Assembly: GCA_037833965.1 (NCBI GenBank)
Contig: AP031357.1
Coordinates: 13,288,001 to 13,352,000, forward strand
Source: Marchantia polymorpha subsp. ruderalis
Taxonomy: Eukaryota > Streptophyta > Marchantiopsida > Marchantiales > Marchantiaceae
DNA: 64,000 nucleotides
Direction: 5' to 3'
The position numbers and the translations under genes were made by a program. The notes beneath the pieces were generated by a model that saw only the letters and a program-made list of their open reading frames with translations, did no database searches and was not told the origin of the DNA. Positions 26,108 through 37,520 of the stretch are shown here, one piece after another; the first letter of the stretch is position 1; every line of letters begins with the position of its first letter.

Positions 26108-28922
26108 ATGCTTGAGTGGGTCATGAAGATGGTGATGGCGTGCTGGCGGCCCGTTGAGCGCTATGCACATATGGGAACGCAGGTGGCGGATCGCCAGGAT
26201 TCGCTTCTTTGGTACAGAGATTTGTGTACGCATGCCGCAGGCGAGTTCTCGATCGCCGTGGTTCAAGCCAATGCACTTCTAGAGGATCAAAGCCAAGTAG
26301 AGACCGGCCCCTATGGCACTTTTGTGGGAATTTACGACGGCCATGGGGGCCCAGAGGCTTCTTGCTACATCAACGACCATTTATTCCCTAATGTGAAAAG
26401 TAAGTTTTATGCCGTACAAACCTTTTCTCTGCCCACCATGCTTTCCCCTCGACTCGTGATCGATGTGTGCTCGGCCGCCTGGCCTGTGCCCATCCCCCGC
26501 CCCCTCATGTGCCAGTTCGCAGGCCGAATGTCATCTGTCATTCGGCGTGTCATTTAGCAGCCCGACCTTTCCACTATTTGTGTGGCCTTGTGCGAACACG
26601 GTGGCGATTTCGGATGGTCTTAGTGTCTTTGAAATCGCTCGAATGTGACCTTTCTTGGCATATGCGTGACTCCTGGTTTTGAGTTGTACTCTCTGGCATT
26701 TGAGCTAGTCAGAGGCCGATGCGATTTGAATTCACATCGTTCACGTCGATGAGGAGTCACACGGCATGGATCACCCATGCCTCGAAGGCGGACCTCTACA
26801 TGCTCGGACGAAGAAAGTGGAATTCAAAATGAAGGAACGAGTGTTGGCGCTTGTTTTGTCACCTCAGTATGAGACCAGGTCGGGGTCATTCCGAGAATGC
26901 CGCGTCGTTTAGGTTCCCGAAACGAATTCATTTCCTCACGAATTGCCTTGTACTCCGTGTTCGTTGGTGACTTCATGGCTTATGTTGTCTGGACGTCTGC
27001 TCTACTCAAGCTCCAGTTCGGTACCCGGTCCAGGTATCTCGTGTCGGAAACCGGGGCACAAGAAATTTAGTTTCATGTTTTCCGTCGAGTAGGTGTTTTT
27101 GAAGTCCGATCCGACAGTCTTTTTGAAGCGATAATAAACGTATCCAACTGTCGAGGGACGATTAGTTGTGCTGTTGAGCAAGGCCTCTTGCTTTCCGGTT
27201 TCGTCAGTGGATTGTCACAGGGTCAAGCATCAGACATTGGTCCAGCGCATTATAATTGTCTTCACGAGTTGAACCCCCGTCCGGAAGAACCAATTGGACC
27301 GAGTAACTTGCTCGCTTCTGCACAACAAGTAATCTGCTTGATCGAAGGTGTTTGACCAGGAGACCTGGGATCTGTCTCCGGATGTGTGTTGTTTTGGCAA
27401 CTAATTTTTTGTTTCGGTTGTGTAGGATTAGCTCTGGAGCACGGGGGCATGTCAGATTACGTATTAAGGCAAGCCTTCCTAGCTACAGAAGACGGATTTT
27501 TGGGGCTCGTGCAGCGAAAGTGGCAAACAAGTCCACAGATAGCTGCAGTAGGGTCTTGCTGTCTTGTTGGAGCTATCAGCGGGCAAACACTGTACGTTGC
27601 CAGCCTCGGGGATTCTCGGGCTGTGCTTGGCAGCTATGGGAGGAACAATGGCGCAATACAGGCCCAACAAATTTCTATTGAGCACAATGCTAGTATCGAA
27701 TCTATCAGGAATGAGTTGATTGCGAATCATCCTGATGATTCACACATTGTTATGCTCAAGCATGGAGTGTGGCGGGTGAAGGGCATCATCCAGGTACTTC
27801 CCATATTTAAAGATGCTTTCCCCATTTGTGGAGCCCTTGTTTTATACACCCACCTTTTTGTCCAGGAAGGATTTACGGTGGAAAGTTGCCTCTGTTTGTT
27901 GCTCGCTCGCCATACTTCATGCAAGCGATTAGTATGCCCGACATGCTTCAATTGTAAGTGGTCGAAGAGCTTAATGATGGAGATTTTTTGCTCAAGCGCC
28001 AGTCCATGTCTTAGAGCCAGACTAATGTTTTAGTGTATTGGAAATTATTATTTTTGGTGCAGGTTTCACGTTCCATTGGGGATGTGTATCTTAAAAAGCC
28101 GGAGTACAATAAAGAACCACTGTTCCAGCGATTCCGGCTACCTGAGCCTCTGAAGAAACCCGTGTTAACTGCCGAGCCGACAGTCACCTCTCGGGTGCTT
28201 CGAGCACAGGATCAGTTTATAATTTTTGCCTCTGATGGCCTCTGGGAGCATCTGAGCAATCAAGAGGCTGTTGAACTCGTGCACGCTCACCCACGCTCGG
28301 TCAGTTTCTCTTGCCTTCTTTGAAGAATAAGGTACCTGGCAAATGTATCATCCATTTAGTTCAAGTCTGACTCGTTCGTTCTGCCTTCTGGTCGGAAACC
28401 ATTCGAATGTGCTCAATACTATCAATGCCCAACTGAAGTCCTATCATGTGAACCACTGCGACCTGTACTTGCTTAAGGTAGGTGTGCTCAGCCCTAGCAA
28501 AGGTCAAGTGATAGATGCAACATTCGGCGTGTGAAGTCCTCGACAGCTGATTCGTCGAATGCTGCTTATCAACATGTTTTTACCTGGTCTGTATCTTTCG
28601 ATCGTCTGCTTACCTTTCGGTGCTTGGCTTTCCGCAGGGGATTGCAAGGAGGTTAATCAAACATGCTCTGCAGGTAGCTGCCAAGAAGCGTGAGATGCGC
28701 TACTCTGACCTGAAAAGGATCGAGAAAGGAATCCGACGTCATTTTCATGATGACATCACGGTGGTGGTTGTGTTTCTTGATCACGAGCTTTTGAGCAGGG
28801 AATCAAATACTCCTCCAGTGTCCATTAAAGCTGGGGTAGATTCTGTGAATGGGGCCAATACCCCACGTGACCTATTTTCCACTGGTGGTGGTGTGACAAC
28901 AGATGACGCCCCAAGAAGTTGA
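26108..28922 (+). CDS. Protein phosphatase 2C, plant clade D type (4 exons, 393 aa)
   Basis: Exons are 26108-26399, 27426-27793, 28063-28299 and 28638-28922. All three introns are GT-AG and the frame stays open to a TGA. The protein is a metal-dependent Ser/Thr phosphatase. The [19 protein letters not shown] block lies at residues 45-63. The metal-binding YDGHGG is at 76-81, GDSRAVL at 159-165, [19 protein letters not shown] at 199-217, [13 protein letters not shown] at 222-234, SDGLW at 277-281 and HDDITVVV at 336-343. The early QANALLEDQ and the [11 protein letters not shown] block are hallmarks of plant clade D. In Arabidopsis, members of this clade dephosphorylate plasma-membrane H+-ATPases and are restrained by SAUR proteins; that role here is inferred from the family. 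The length of 393 aa is normal. The start ATG gives the hydrophobic, basic N-terminus [19 protein letters not shown] typical of the clade. The last 45 or so residues are Ser/Gly/Thr-rich and not conserved. No catalytic residue is missing. Confidence 0.96.
26400..27425 (+). other. PP2C intron 1 (1026 bp)
   Basis: It starts GTAAGT at 26400 and ends TGTAG at 27425. It interrupts codon 98 after its first base, and removing it restores a conserved clade D junction (FPNVK then RLALEHGG). Short ORFs inside it are not coding. Confidence 0.9.
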
Positions 28923-30300
28923 TGTAAGGGACAGTGTAAAACCAGATTTACTGACTTTGCCTTATTTGTTTCAGAGTTCGTGATAATTATCCTGACATTC
29001 TTTACTTGCGATATAACATGTTCTTGAGAGACCTTTGACCGGCAATTTTCTTAGTGGGATCGGATCTGATGAATGTCTGTTGCTGTCGGAAGCCCCAGCA
29101 GTACAGTCTCTGCTCCGTCAAGAGTAGATGGTAGGTGGGCTTGAGAATTCTGATGCTTGTATGTGGGATATTGTATTTCACTGTCTTTTGTAATTTAGGG
29201 CGATTAAAGTCTTAATCGTAGATGATTAGTCGGTGGCAAAAGTGTCTGAATGTTGGCTGTCTGCCAAGAGATATGGTCTCAGGCTGTGGTTTGTGTACCA
29301 GGGCAAACCTCAATCTCCATTACTAAGTCAGGATCCTGCTACCAGTGTGCTGGTGGAGGGATTGGACCTGTGTTGAACTTTTATAACTGTAACCATTCGC
29401 ACCCCAGAAAAGACTGGGCTTTCTTGAATAAACAAGGTATGAAGGTAGCTTGCTAGGTGTCTTGCACATTCATCCTGCTGTTATCATGTAGGCTAGTTGG
29501 AGTGGATGATTCAATCCTCAACCAACCGGCACAGGTTTCTCAATGGATATCCGATTTGGCTTCTGAGTATTCGCTGTTGCGGTGACTGTGGGTACAGTAT
29601 CGTAATTTGATATTTCCTTGATCTCACTCGGAATCCTCTTCTCCATCCATTTTCTGCGCAACTCATCTTTCAAAACCTGTCTCCGACGACTGCACTGCAG
29701 TTGTCTTTCAGGCCAGGAGGATGTCGAGAGTGGTCTAAGTTACCATCACTGTGAAGATTATTTGAGAGCCCGCAGGAACGTTGTTATGCGGTTGATTACC
29801 AACTATGGGACTGGTGCTACGATGGCAATAGTTTTTTTAAGCCGCATAGAAAGGACATAGTACGTGCCTGTCTGATAAAGCTCATCTACGCGCAGTGTGG
29901 TTCATTTACTCAAAGAATTTTGTCCCCCCGGGTACCGATCAAGTCAATGGGATATGATCTCGGAGTACTGCAGCGCACTTTTTATCCCTGTTTCGTGATC
30001 ATTGTTTCATTTTTGGAGACTCCATTATATATTTGATCTGATGGATCTTGGATTTTTGCATGTTCTCACTCTGCGTCGGGAAGCACAACTTGACACTTGG
30101 CTTGCCCACTATTGAAAGCTTATTCTTCTCTTTGAGTCCTGACACACTTCGTTGGCATGTGATCAAAATTTGGATGGTTTGGAGAGTTGCTTGTCTTGGC
30201 TACGATCAGCCTGGGTTGCAGCTGTTTGACACTAGTGATTCTCATTAATAGTGATTACCGAGATTCACAACTTTTGACTGATTTGCGGATGAAATAAATT
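28923..30300 (+). other. PP2C 3' flank and probable 3' UTR
   Basis: No further coding similarity follows the stop. A canonical AATAAA lies at 29427-29432, about 500 bp past the stop, and another in GAAATAAATTC near 30293. Either could mark the transcript end, but plant polyadenylation signals are loose and I cannot choose. Confidence 0.35.
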
Positions 30301-33300
30301 CTATTCTTATGATTCTGCCCAAACTTTGATATGTTTTTACGCTTGGGAGTTTTTCTGCGAATCGTTGTACACGTTAAACATCCTGCCATTCTTTTCTTAC
30401 TTGATACTATAGATCGTAGTTGATCCTATAATGTCGCTGTATAGTAATTTTAGTGGATAATGCTTCAGGTGAAGAGTGTGATCGCCTGGAGTTCTTTCCC
30501 CAAATCATTTTCCACACCTGAAAGGGACGAAGCTTTTTAAAAGTTATCTAAGTCTTGTGAAAAGCTTTTTTAAGTCCGTGTTACTCTCTAAACCTCGTGA
30601 ACGATTGCTAGATACGTGGACTCAGATGCACTCGTATCTGAGTCCACTGGGGTACATAGTTAAATGCTCGACGTGTGGTCATATTTCACCCCCAATGGTG
30701 AACAACGCCAAACGTGGAAAAGGCCAATGTGAAGCAAAAAACCGACCCCCGAGCAAAAAATTTCTGCAAGGGTTGTGAAGTGGCACAACAGAATCCCACA
30801 TACCATGCCTCAGAGATACAATCAAAGTCTGGAACGCATTCTCGAGTGTGTTATGTAGCGACACACTTCTAAGTGCCTCCAGCAACTTCGTAACCTTCCA
30901 TTTGCTCTCCACACTTGCACCTACATCTCCTCTCACCGCATCTGACCTGGTTGCCTTATCTCCAGTGTTCCCCCTATGTACATTTCTACCTTGTGACTAC
31001 AGTCACCAAGTACAAGTGTATTTCTCGAGGGCAAAAGCCACCACGATATTTAGAAACAAAGGTCCATTTCGAAAAGATGGATGTCTAATTGGGCCCACAC
31101 ACATTCTAGTTCACACAAGACGTGCTAATTAGAGCTGGTAATACGACTTGCAGAACAGGTTTCTAGAAGATCCTGTACATATCTTGAATTAACACACCTG
31201 CCTTACGTATACTTCCTCTTTTCTGTACTATGTTGCATCTTTTTCTAGAACCCAGTTAATTTAATCACTGACCCAGATCTTTGTACACTTCCTTCATCAG
31301 CTACCAGGTGCACCTGATCTACCGTTGAAGGATGAACTCTCTTTTTCTACTTTGGAAGTCGATGGTTGCCAACCTTAGTCCAAGACTCAAGAACGACGTA
31401 AAATGTCATGGGGTATATCTGTTCCGACTGACAGTGACCATCGATTTCGGCTGCAAGATTGACATGCTAGATAAAGAACCAGCCACGAGTCTTCGGAGTC
31501 ACCACCTCAATTGAATCCCCATGGACTGGCGAATTGTGTTCTTTGAACGCACAACTGAGTGCATGTACGTCTCGAGGGACACCCTTCGACTGATCTTGCC
31601 TACGGCTGTTGTGTACTGGATTCCGTGCCATCGTTGCCGCGACTTGAATAAGCACTAATGATTCAAAACTAACCGAGGAAAACGTCAGGCCTCAAGATGT
31701 GATGCAGCACGATCAGTTGGATGTATTGAAGGTCCAGATGACTGACGGTCTCTCATGTTAACGAGGACAGAGACAGACAGACAACGCAATATAGGGAACC
31801 ATGTATATTCTCTGTCGGGCCAGTGCTATGGGACCCTCTGTAGCTAGAGTTGCAAGAGCTCATTGCACCACAGCCCGCCGAGGTGACGGATCAATAGCAC
31901 CTACCGGCCCTTCTTGCCAATAATACTTTACAGTGTGCTGTGTACTCGCTACTGCGGTGGACTCGCCTTATAACCAGAGTCTCAGAGTCGTCGGATCACA
32001 GGCTTAAGAGTGCAACGCTATCATGGCAATTTCCTCCCTGGGCACATGGGAGGGTTCGATGGTTCACGTCAGATGTACACAATGGTTTTAATTCTCATAC
32101 TGCTCAATCTGAACTCCCTGATTCTAGCATGAGCTTTAGGGGTTCGTGGACTTCGTGCGTGGAATTGGCATTGCAGTGTGGTAGATTGATTCGACAAGCA
32201 TATCCATATCGACTTTCGCTGCAGATGCAAGGCTGCTTGTCCGAGTGAAGACTGGAGTAGATTGAAAGAGATTTCTGTCGTATATCTGCTCAGACCTTTC
32301 TGACTCTGGTGATGATAAGGCTGAATGGCAACGTCCGCTTCAGATCTGAAGTCCGCTTACGTGAGGGGCGATTGTGCATCGGTCTCGGGTTGAGCTGGGG
32401 ATCAGCTGAAGACAAATTTCCCACAGCTCGGAGAAGTGAGTTGAGCAGGGCAAGATCGAATGTCCGAACAACAAGACTTCTCGGTAAGGTTACCAACTTC
32501 AGTAAAGCTCAAGTTTCTCAATTCATCCACCTTTTTAATAACTCAACCAGACTGCGACGATACCCAGGAGCTCTCAGCATTGGGAATCAGACGTATCCCT
32601 TATCGACAAATCATCATGTCTGAGGTACAATCGGGGAAGCCACCACCGGGGCCTTGTCGATGGCTCGCGACAACGCTTCTGCTCGGCCTGTAGCTTTCAG
32701 CCATACGTTTATTCATCCTGAGTCCGCAGCAGCAGTGCAGATTGACGTCGACAGGGATGGTGTGAGGTGGTTGCAGCAATGATTCACGGTGATTGGAATA
32801 GTGTGCTGGGCACGATAGATCCACCACAGCTCACTCGCTCGCAGAGTGAAAGATATTCTCGACGATTTGACAGCCTAAAACCCGGTAATGAAAACGAAAA
32901 GTTTCATCGCAGGCTTCTTGAGAACCGGGCAACATGATCCAACTCCTGACGAGCAGAAGATAGCTGAGGATCTCGCTCGGAAAGCAGAATCCATCGAACA
33001 TCAATTTCAGCAGAAGCCTCGCAGTCACACGAAGGCGAAACTGGATAATTCGGGCCGAGATTTGACAGCCTTCCGGTGAAAGCGAAGGAAGGGAAAAGAA
33101 AAAGTCATCTGTCAGATGGACATGCAGATCTCACGAGAGTTTACTGCGTCCGATGCACAATCGAGAGTCATCAGACCACATTAGCCCCGGTCGGCATGTT
33201 GCATAATCTATATGATCAGGGAGGGGCCGGCATCAATCTAGCCAAGCCTTGTCCCTCCCTGTTCTCAGATGAGGCCGACGGGTGCCTTCCTACCAGCTTC

Positions 33301-33780
33301 CCTCGCGTCCTCAGACTCTAGCATCCAGCTAAGAAACAAGTCCGGGAATTCGGCAGTGCATCTGCTCGTCAATCGGGGTGAGTTGTGTATGTATGGGAGC
33401 TTAGGAACCATAATCCTCCCCCAGAGAATGAGCTCACGGTCCAATATTAACGTGAGAGTAAGTGGATCGGTGATTGGCGAAGAGTGTGTTCAACTTTTCC
33501 AGGGTTGTTGGACGAACTTTTGATCCAACATTGGCAGAACGACGAGGTCACTGACTGGTGTGTTCAAATTTAATAAACTGCGTACACAATATATGCCTTA
33601 AAAGCAGGAAACAGTCAGGCCGCAGGACCAGTCTGTTCTGACGTACAATTTCCATGACCGAGGTGGACAGGAGGACATTCAACAGTCTTACACAAGGGGG
33701 CCGGGCCCATGACACCTTTCAGATATTTCTTTAATGATTCCTACATGTAAGGAGCGATGACAGCCTTTATGGAAACTCCC
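30300..33780. other. Intergenic DNA, no gene recognised
   Basis: Mixed composition with short ORFs on both strands. One 63-codon ATG frame at 32888-33079 is hydrophilic and protein-like (for example DPTPDEQKIAEDLARKAE). It has no recognised domain and is bracketed by a repeated motif, described in the findings. No gene is called. Confidence 0.4.
30616..30647. repeat. Perfect 12-bp GC-balanced inverted repeat
   Basis: GTGGACTCAGAT at 30616-30627 and its exact reverse complement at 30636-30647 enclose an 8-base loop. This is a stable hairpin in an otherwise feature-poor region. Confidence 0.8.
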
Positions 33781-33799
33781 CCTTGAACCTCGCTCATCC

Positions 33800-33824
33800 C
33801 TCTCTCTCTCTCTCTCTCTCTCTC
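33800..33824. repeat. (CT)n microsatellite
   Basis: An uninterrupted CT dinucleotide run at the left edge of the pyrimidine-rich island. Confidence 0.85.
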
Positions 33825-34371
33825 CAAATTGCATCTTGGGTGGAGTTCCTCGAATCATGTGGAATTCTGTGGAACATTCGTTCATATTAATGCGGGCGTT
33901 CTTCGCTCGGTGCCAGCTCTTGACAGAAAAAGCTTTTCGGGTGGGGCGCTTCTTTCGGTCATGGGCATGGGCAGTGGGGTCGCTCGCTCGCTCGCTCCGT
34001 CGTCGTCTTCGTCGTGGTTGCTTTCCAGCAGAACCCGGCTCTCGCCGAGAAGGTTTACGAAAGCCACCAATTCACTTTGTCATGCCTCATGTCATCTCCT
34101 TCGTACTCCATCCAAGCCTTCTCACTGCCACTCTTGCTCCCTAAAGTAATTTCCACCTCCAGGTTTACGTCTCAGTTTAGGGATCGGAGTGGGTTTGGGT
34201 TTGGAGTAGCCGCACATTCACCATTCCCCATCGACCAAGTGTCGCTGGACAGATCTTCTCGACCGAGGCATGGGTCGACGCCACACCCTGTCGTCCTCCT
34301 CCTTTTTTCCCATCCTCGAGTCCCACTCTCGTGTCGCTTACCTTCCTTCCATCCCTCCCTCCCTTGGGTTG

Positions 34372-34397
34372 CATTCTATTCCATTCCATTCCATTCC
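34372..34397. repeat. (ATTCC)n short tandem repeat
   Basis: Four to five ATTCC units, the last one altered to GTCCC. Confidence 0.75.
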
Positions 34398-35620
34398 GTC
34401 CCATCCCAATCCTCACCTTCCCTGCATATGTCGATGAGACCTGCATCAATCATTCACTCACATTCTCTGCACACACACGTTCACCCAATTCTCCAGCCGC
34501 CCCTTTCTCCCGCAGTCAGTGCACTCTCGTGTTCCTTGTTTGATCTCGCTCTTCCTCGTTTTCCGATATTGAAACCCCAATTTTTATATATTTCCCACTC
34601 ATGTCTGACCTGCATGCTCTCTGCCTTTCTCAACCCAACCCTTCCCCACCCAGCCAGACCTGCTTCGCTTGTCTGCAGACTAAATCCTGCTTGCTGCAGG
34701 CAGTTGTGGGCTGATGCTCATGCTGCTCTTGTTGTGTGTACTCTGGATGAAAAGTTCAGACAGAGAGAGGCAGAGGCAGAGGCAGAGCATACCAGGGAGA
34801 AGCAAATCAGCCCCTCGTCCTCCTCCCTGCTTTCCTGAGTACATAAAGTCGAGGAGGGTAAATTTATCGTCCACATTGGACAGGACAAGTTTGATTTTGT
34901 TTGATTTGCCGCCGCTGTCGCTCCTCCTGCTGCTGACGGTGGTGATGGAGGTCTCAGACTCTGTAACCAACGGAAAAGGCGTGGATTATCTCGTCCTTGT
35001 TTTATTAGTGCTTCGATTCTCGGAGCTTTGGCTCTGGTTTGGTAGCCCCTTTGCGCACGTTGCTTCATGAGGCGCCGAGGGGGGTTGGCATGGGGCTTGG
35101 GCCTACGGGTACGTCGTGCAGCCGGACGGACGGACGGGCGATTAGTTTAGGCCCTCTCGGGCGTGCAGTCCTTGCGTTCGTCTTTCTGACGAGGATCATC
35201 GGCAGACGGGTAGGGCAGGGCAGGGCGGGGCAGTCCAGCCCCAGCCCCAGGCCCCAGGGGGGGCAGCAGTCAGATCTTCGAGATTCTGGTGACTCAAATG
35301 TACTCAGGCACCACGTTCTGTTTGTTAGGGAATAACGGCTGTTGCTCGCTCGCCACCCTCCCTCGGGCGCAGGGTTTTCATGTGTACGATGCGACCGGGC
35401 TCTTCGACCTCTTCTCGATTTCGCAGCATCCTCATCTTCGTGCATCCTTCCTCTCGTCGACGTTCCTTGCCAGCATTTATTCCATTTAATTCTCAATTCT
35501 TAATTCTTAATTTAATTTCTTTGACTGGGTCTTGCAAGCCTTCCTTCCAAATTTCCCTTCGCAAGGGTGAATTTAAAGCCCGCCTATGTACGTCCCTTCG
35601 CCGTCATCTGGTTTTGTAAT

Positions 35621-36860
35621 GCCTCATCACGATTACTTCGTCAAGTCCAATATTTGTAATTCCTTGTGTTGAAAGCCTGAGGCACAGCCTGTTCTTCCTC
35701 GAGTGGTGAAGCGCATTTATCTTCGAAGTGAACAGGTTTCTTGGATATTTTAGTGTCAAAGGGACAGATGCATGGTCATATGAAGAAAGCCTAGTTTTAA
35801 TCAATAGGGAAGAAAAGAATTTGAAGACATCAAGTAAAAGTATTCCACTGCATAGCTTCACTACGGTTGTGTATCTCTAATTGGCCTCCATAATACATGG
35901 AAATATCATAATTCATTGATGGACAGTAATTTTTCACATCATTATATTTTCTCAACAGCTAGACTTAAGTCAAACTTCTTACTTCTACAACTCAAATTTT
36001 TTTTTATGAAAAACAATGGATTAAGTTATAATAGGTCTACGATACTTGAGACAGTTTTACATAATATATATATATATATACTAGTGATCATATGCAATAT
36101 TTTTATTTTCCTTACGTAAATAATCTAATAGGAAATTTCATTTCAACTCCTAAAAACTTTGATAAGATTTACTGTATCTAAAATATCAAAATTTTCTCGC
36201 GTAAATATAATTTTAAAAAAAATATATATACTTAAAAGTATTAACTTCATATGTTTTCAATTTTTAATGAAATATCTAGTTACTAAATTATAAACTGGAA
36301 TTGAAATAGTAATTTACATTATGATACCTATATTAACTGTTCCAAAAATTCGTGATCCGGTTTTTCAAACTCAATATTTTCTTTATGGATTTTAAAAAAT
36401 TGGAGTACTATCTATTTCACCATGAAATCATACACCAGGCAAAAAATCTTTAAATGATCTTTTAAATGGATTTAAAAGTATTTATTGCTCTCATCATTGA
36501 TGGGATCCCAACGGTCACCCCGAAAGTTTCTTCGAGAAATTTGTTCCATAATATTCTTGAAGATTTCGAGAAAAGAAAGGCTTGCTCAGTTCTATACATA
36601 TATTTCTCCAGATCTACTCATATACGGTTTCATGGACGAGTCGGATTGAGAAGAAAAGAAACTATGATTTTGTAATTGTCACCAAAAAGGGAAAAAATCG
36701 TTAAAAGTCTAAAACATAAACTATGGAAATGCTCAAATTACTCAATAAAAGTCCAAGAACCGCTCATACATTAGAGTGATAACGCGGAAGATGTCGACCG
36801 CTATCAAGACACTCGCAATGCCACGAGGACATACAAAAGGTTGGGGTTTCTAGATCCATC
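35621..36860. other. AT-rich intergenic DNA
   Basis: AT-rich DNA with a TA run at 36063-36080. A 69-codon ORF at 36466-36675 has no recognised domain. No gene is called. Confidence 0.4.
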
Positions 36861-36870
36861 TATATTTAAA
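36861..36870 (+). promoter_or_regulatory. TATA-like box upstream of the small secreted ORF
   Basis: TATATTTAAA lies 94 bp before the ATG at 36964. The spacing would allow transcription to start about 60-70 bp before the start codon. In such AT-rich surroundings the match alone is weak. Confidence 0.35.
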
Positions 36871-36963
36871 AGGGAGAGTACCATCGAAAAACCGCATTGA
36901 CGTATGGTACTGGAAGCGCCTTATTTTATTAAACCCCGAGCACTTCGAGGATATTGACTCACC

Positions 36964-37101
36964 ATGCAGAGGGTTCGGTTCGTGCTGGCTTTTGGTCTCC
37001 TGGTGTCCTGCGCTGCGGCCATCATTCATTCACCTCGCGACGTACTCTACTCTCCAGGCTCCAACTATTGCTTGATGATGTCGTACCTCGTCCGCTCTTA
37101 A
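36964..37101 (+). CDS. Possible small secreted protein, or first exon of one (45 aa)
   Basis: ATG in the favourable context TCACCATGC opens a 45-codon frame ending in TAA. It begins MQRVRFVLAFGLLVSCAAA, a textbook signal peptide: a basic n-region, a hydrophobic core, and small residues (Ala-Ala-Ala) before a likely cleavage site at residue 19 or 20. The mature part is short (IIHSPRDVLYSPGSNYCLMM and six more residues) with a single Cys. A TATA-like box stands 94 bp upstream of the ATG. I do not recognise a family. It may be a complete small peptide gene, the first exon of a longer secreted protein with downstream exons missing or unrecognised, or a truncated duplicate. The sequence right after the stop is an ATTTA repeat. 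Confidence 0.35.
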   Translation: MQRVRFVLAFGLLVSCAAAIIHSPRDVLYSPGSNYCLMMSYLVRS

Positions 37102-37119
37102 TTTAATTTAATTTAATCA
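37099..37119. repeat. (ATTTA)n short tandem repeat
   Basis: Four units of ATTTA directly overlap and follow the stop codon of the small ORF. Confidence 0.7.
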
Positions 37120-37486
37120 AAGCCCGTTGCCGCTGGCTGATTCTTTTTTCTTCTCGGGGTCGGAATTTATTTTATTCTCGCGTCGACGAGAGGATGCTCA
37201 TTTCGCTTGCATTCCGGGGGGATGAGATCTTCGCTCGTCGGGCTGCTGCAATTTGAGTTCGAAGATTGGACTTTCTTGAGATTGGCTGCTTTCACTTTTC
37301 CAGTTGCACTGCAACCAAATTATTGGTGTACTTTTCAGTTCTTTACATCTTCCAGCAAATCGTACCATATTTTTATGATTGATTTTATGTCCCTATTTTG
37401 TAAGTCAAATAGGCTTTCGTTGCAGAGAATTCTTTTCCTCTAACGCCCTGCTGACTCTCGGACATAGTTCGAGACGGCTCTCCGAG

Positions 37487-37488
<2 letters not shown>

Positions 37489-37520
<32 letters not shown>
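37489..37520 (+). repeat. Homopolymer of 32 G
   Basis: An uninterrupted run of G, far beyond what is usual in plant DNA. True length is uncertain because such runs are hard to sequence. Confidence 0.9.

Larger units (their letters stand above)
33780..35620. other. Pyrimidine-rich GC island without a recognised gene
   Basis: The + strand is C/T-rich, with (CT)n at 33800-33824 and ATTCC units at 34372-34397. A 274-codon frame at 34014-34838 is open because the strand is pyrimidine-rich: its translation is dominated by S, P, L and H, it starts with GTG, and it has no domain. The block resembles the upstream regions of the two real genes and may be a promoter or untranslated leader. Confidence 0.35.

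Noticed and set aside
34014-34838. 274-codon + strand ORF in the pyrimidine-rich island
   Set aside because: It starts with GTG, has low-complexity S/P/L/H composition due to the C/T-rich strand, and shows no domain or splice partner.
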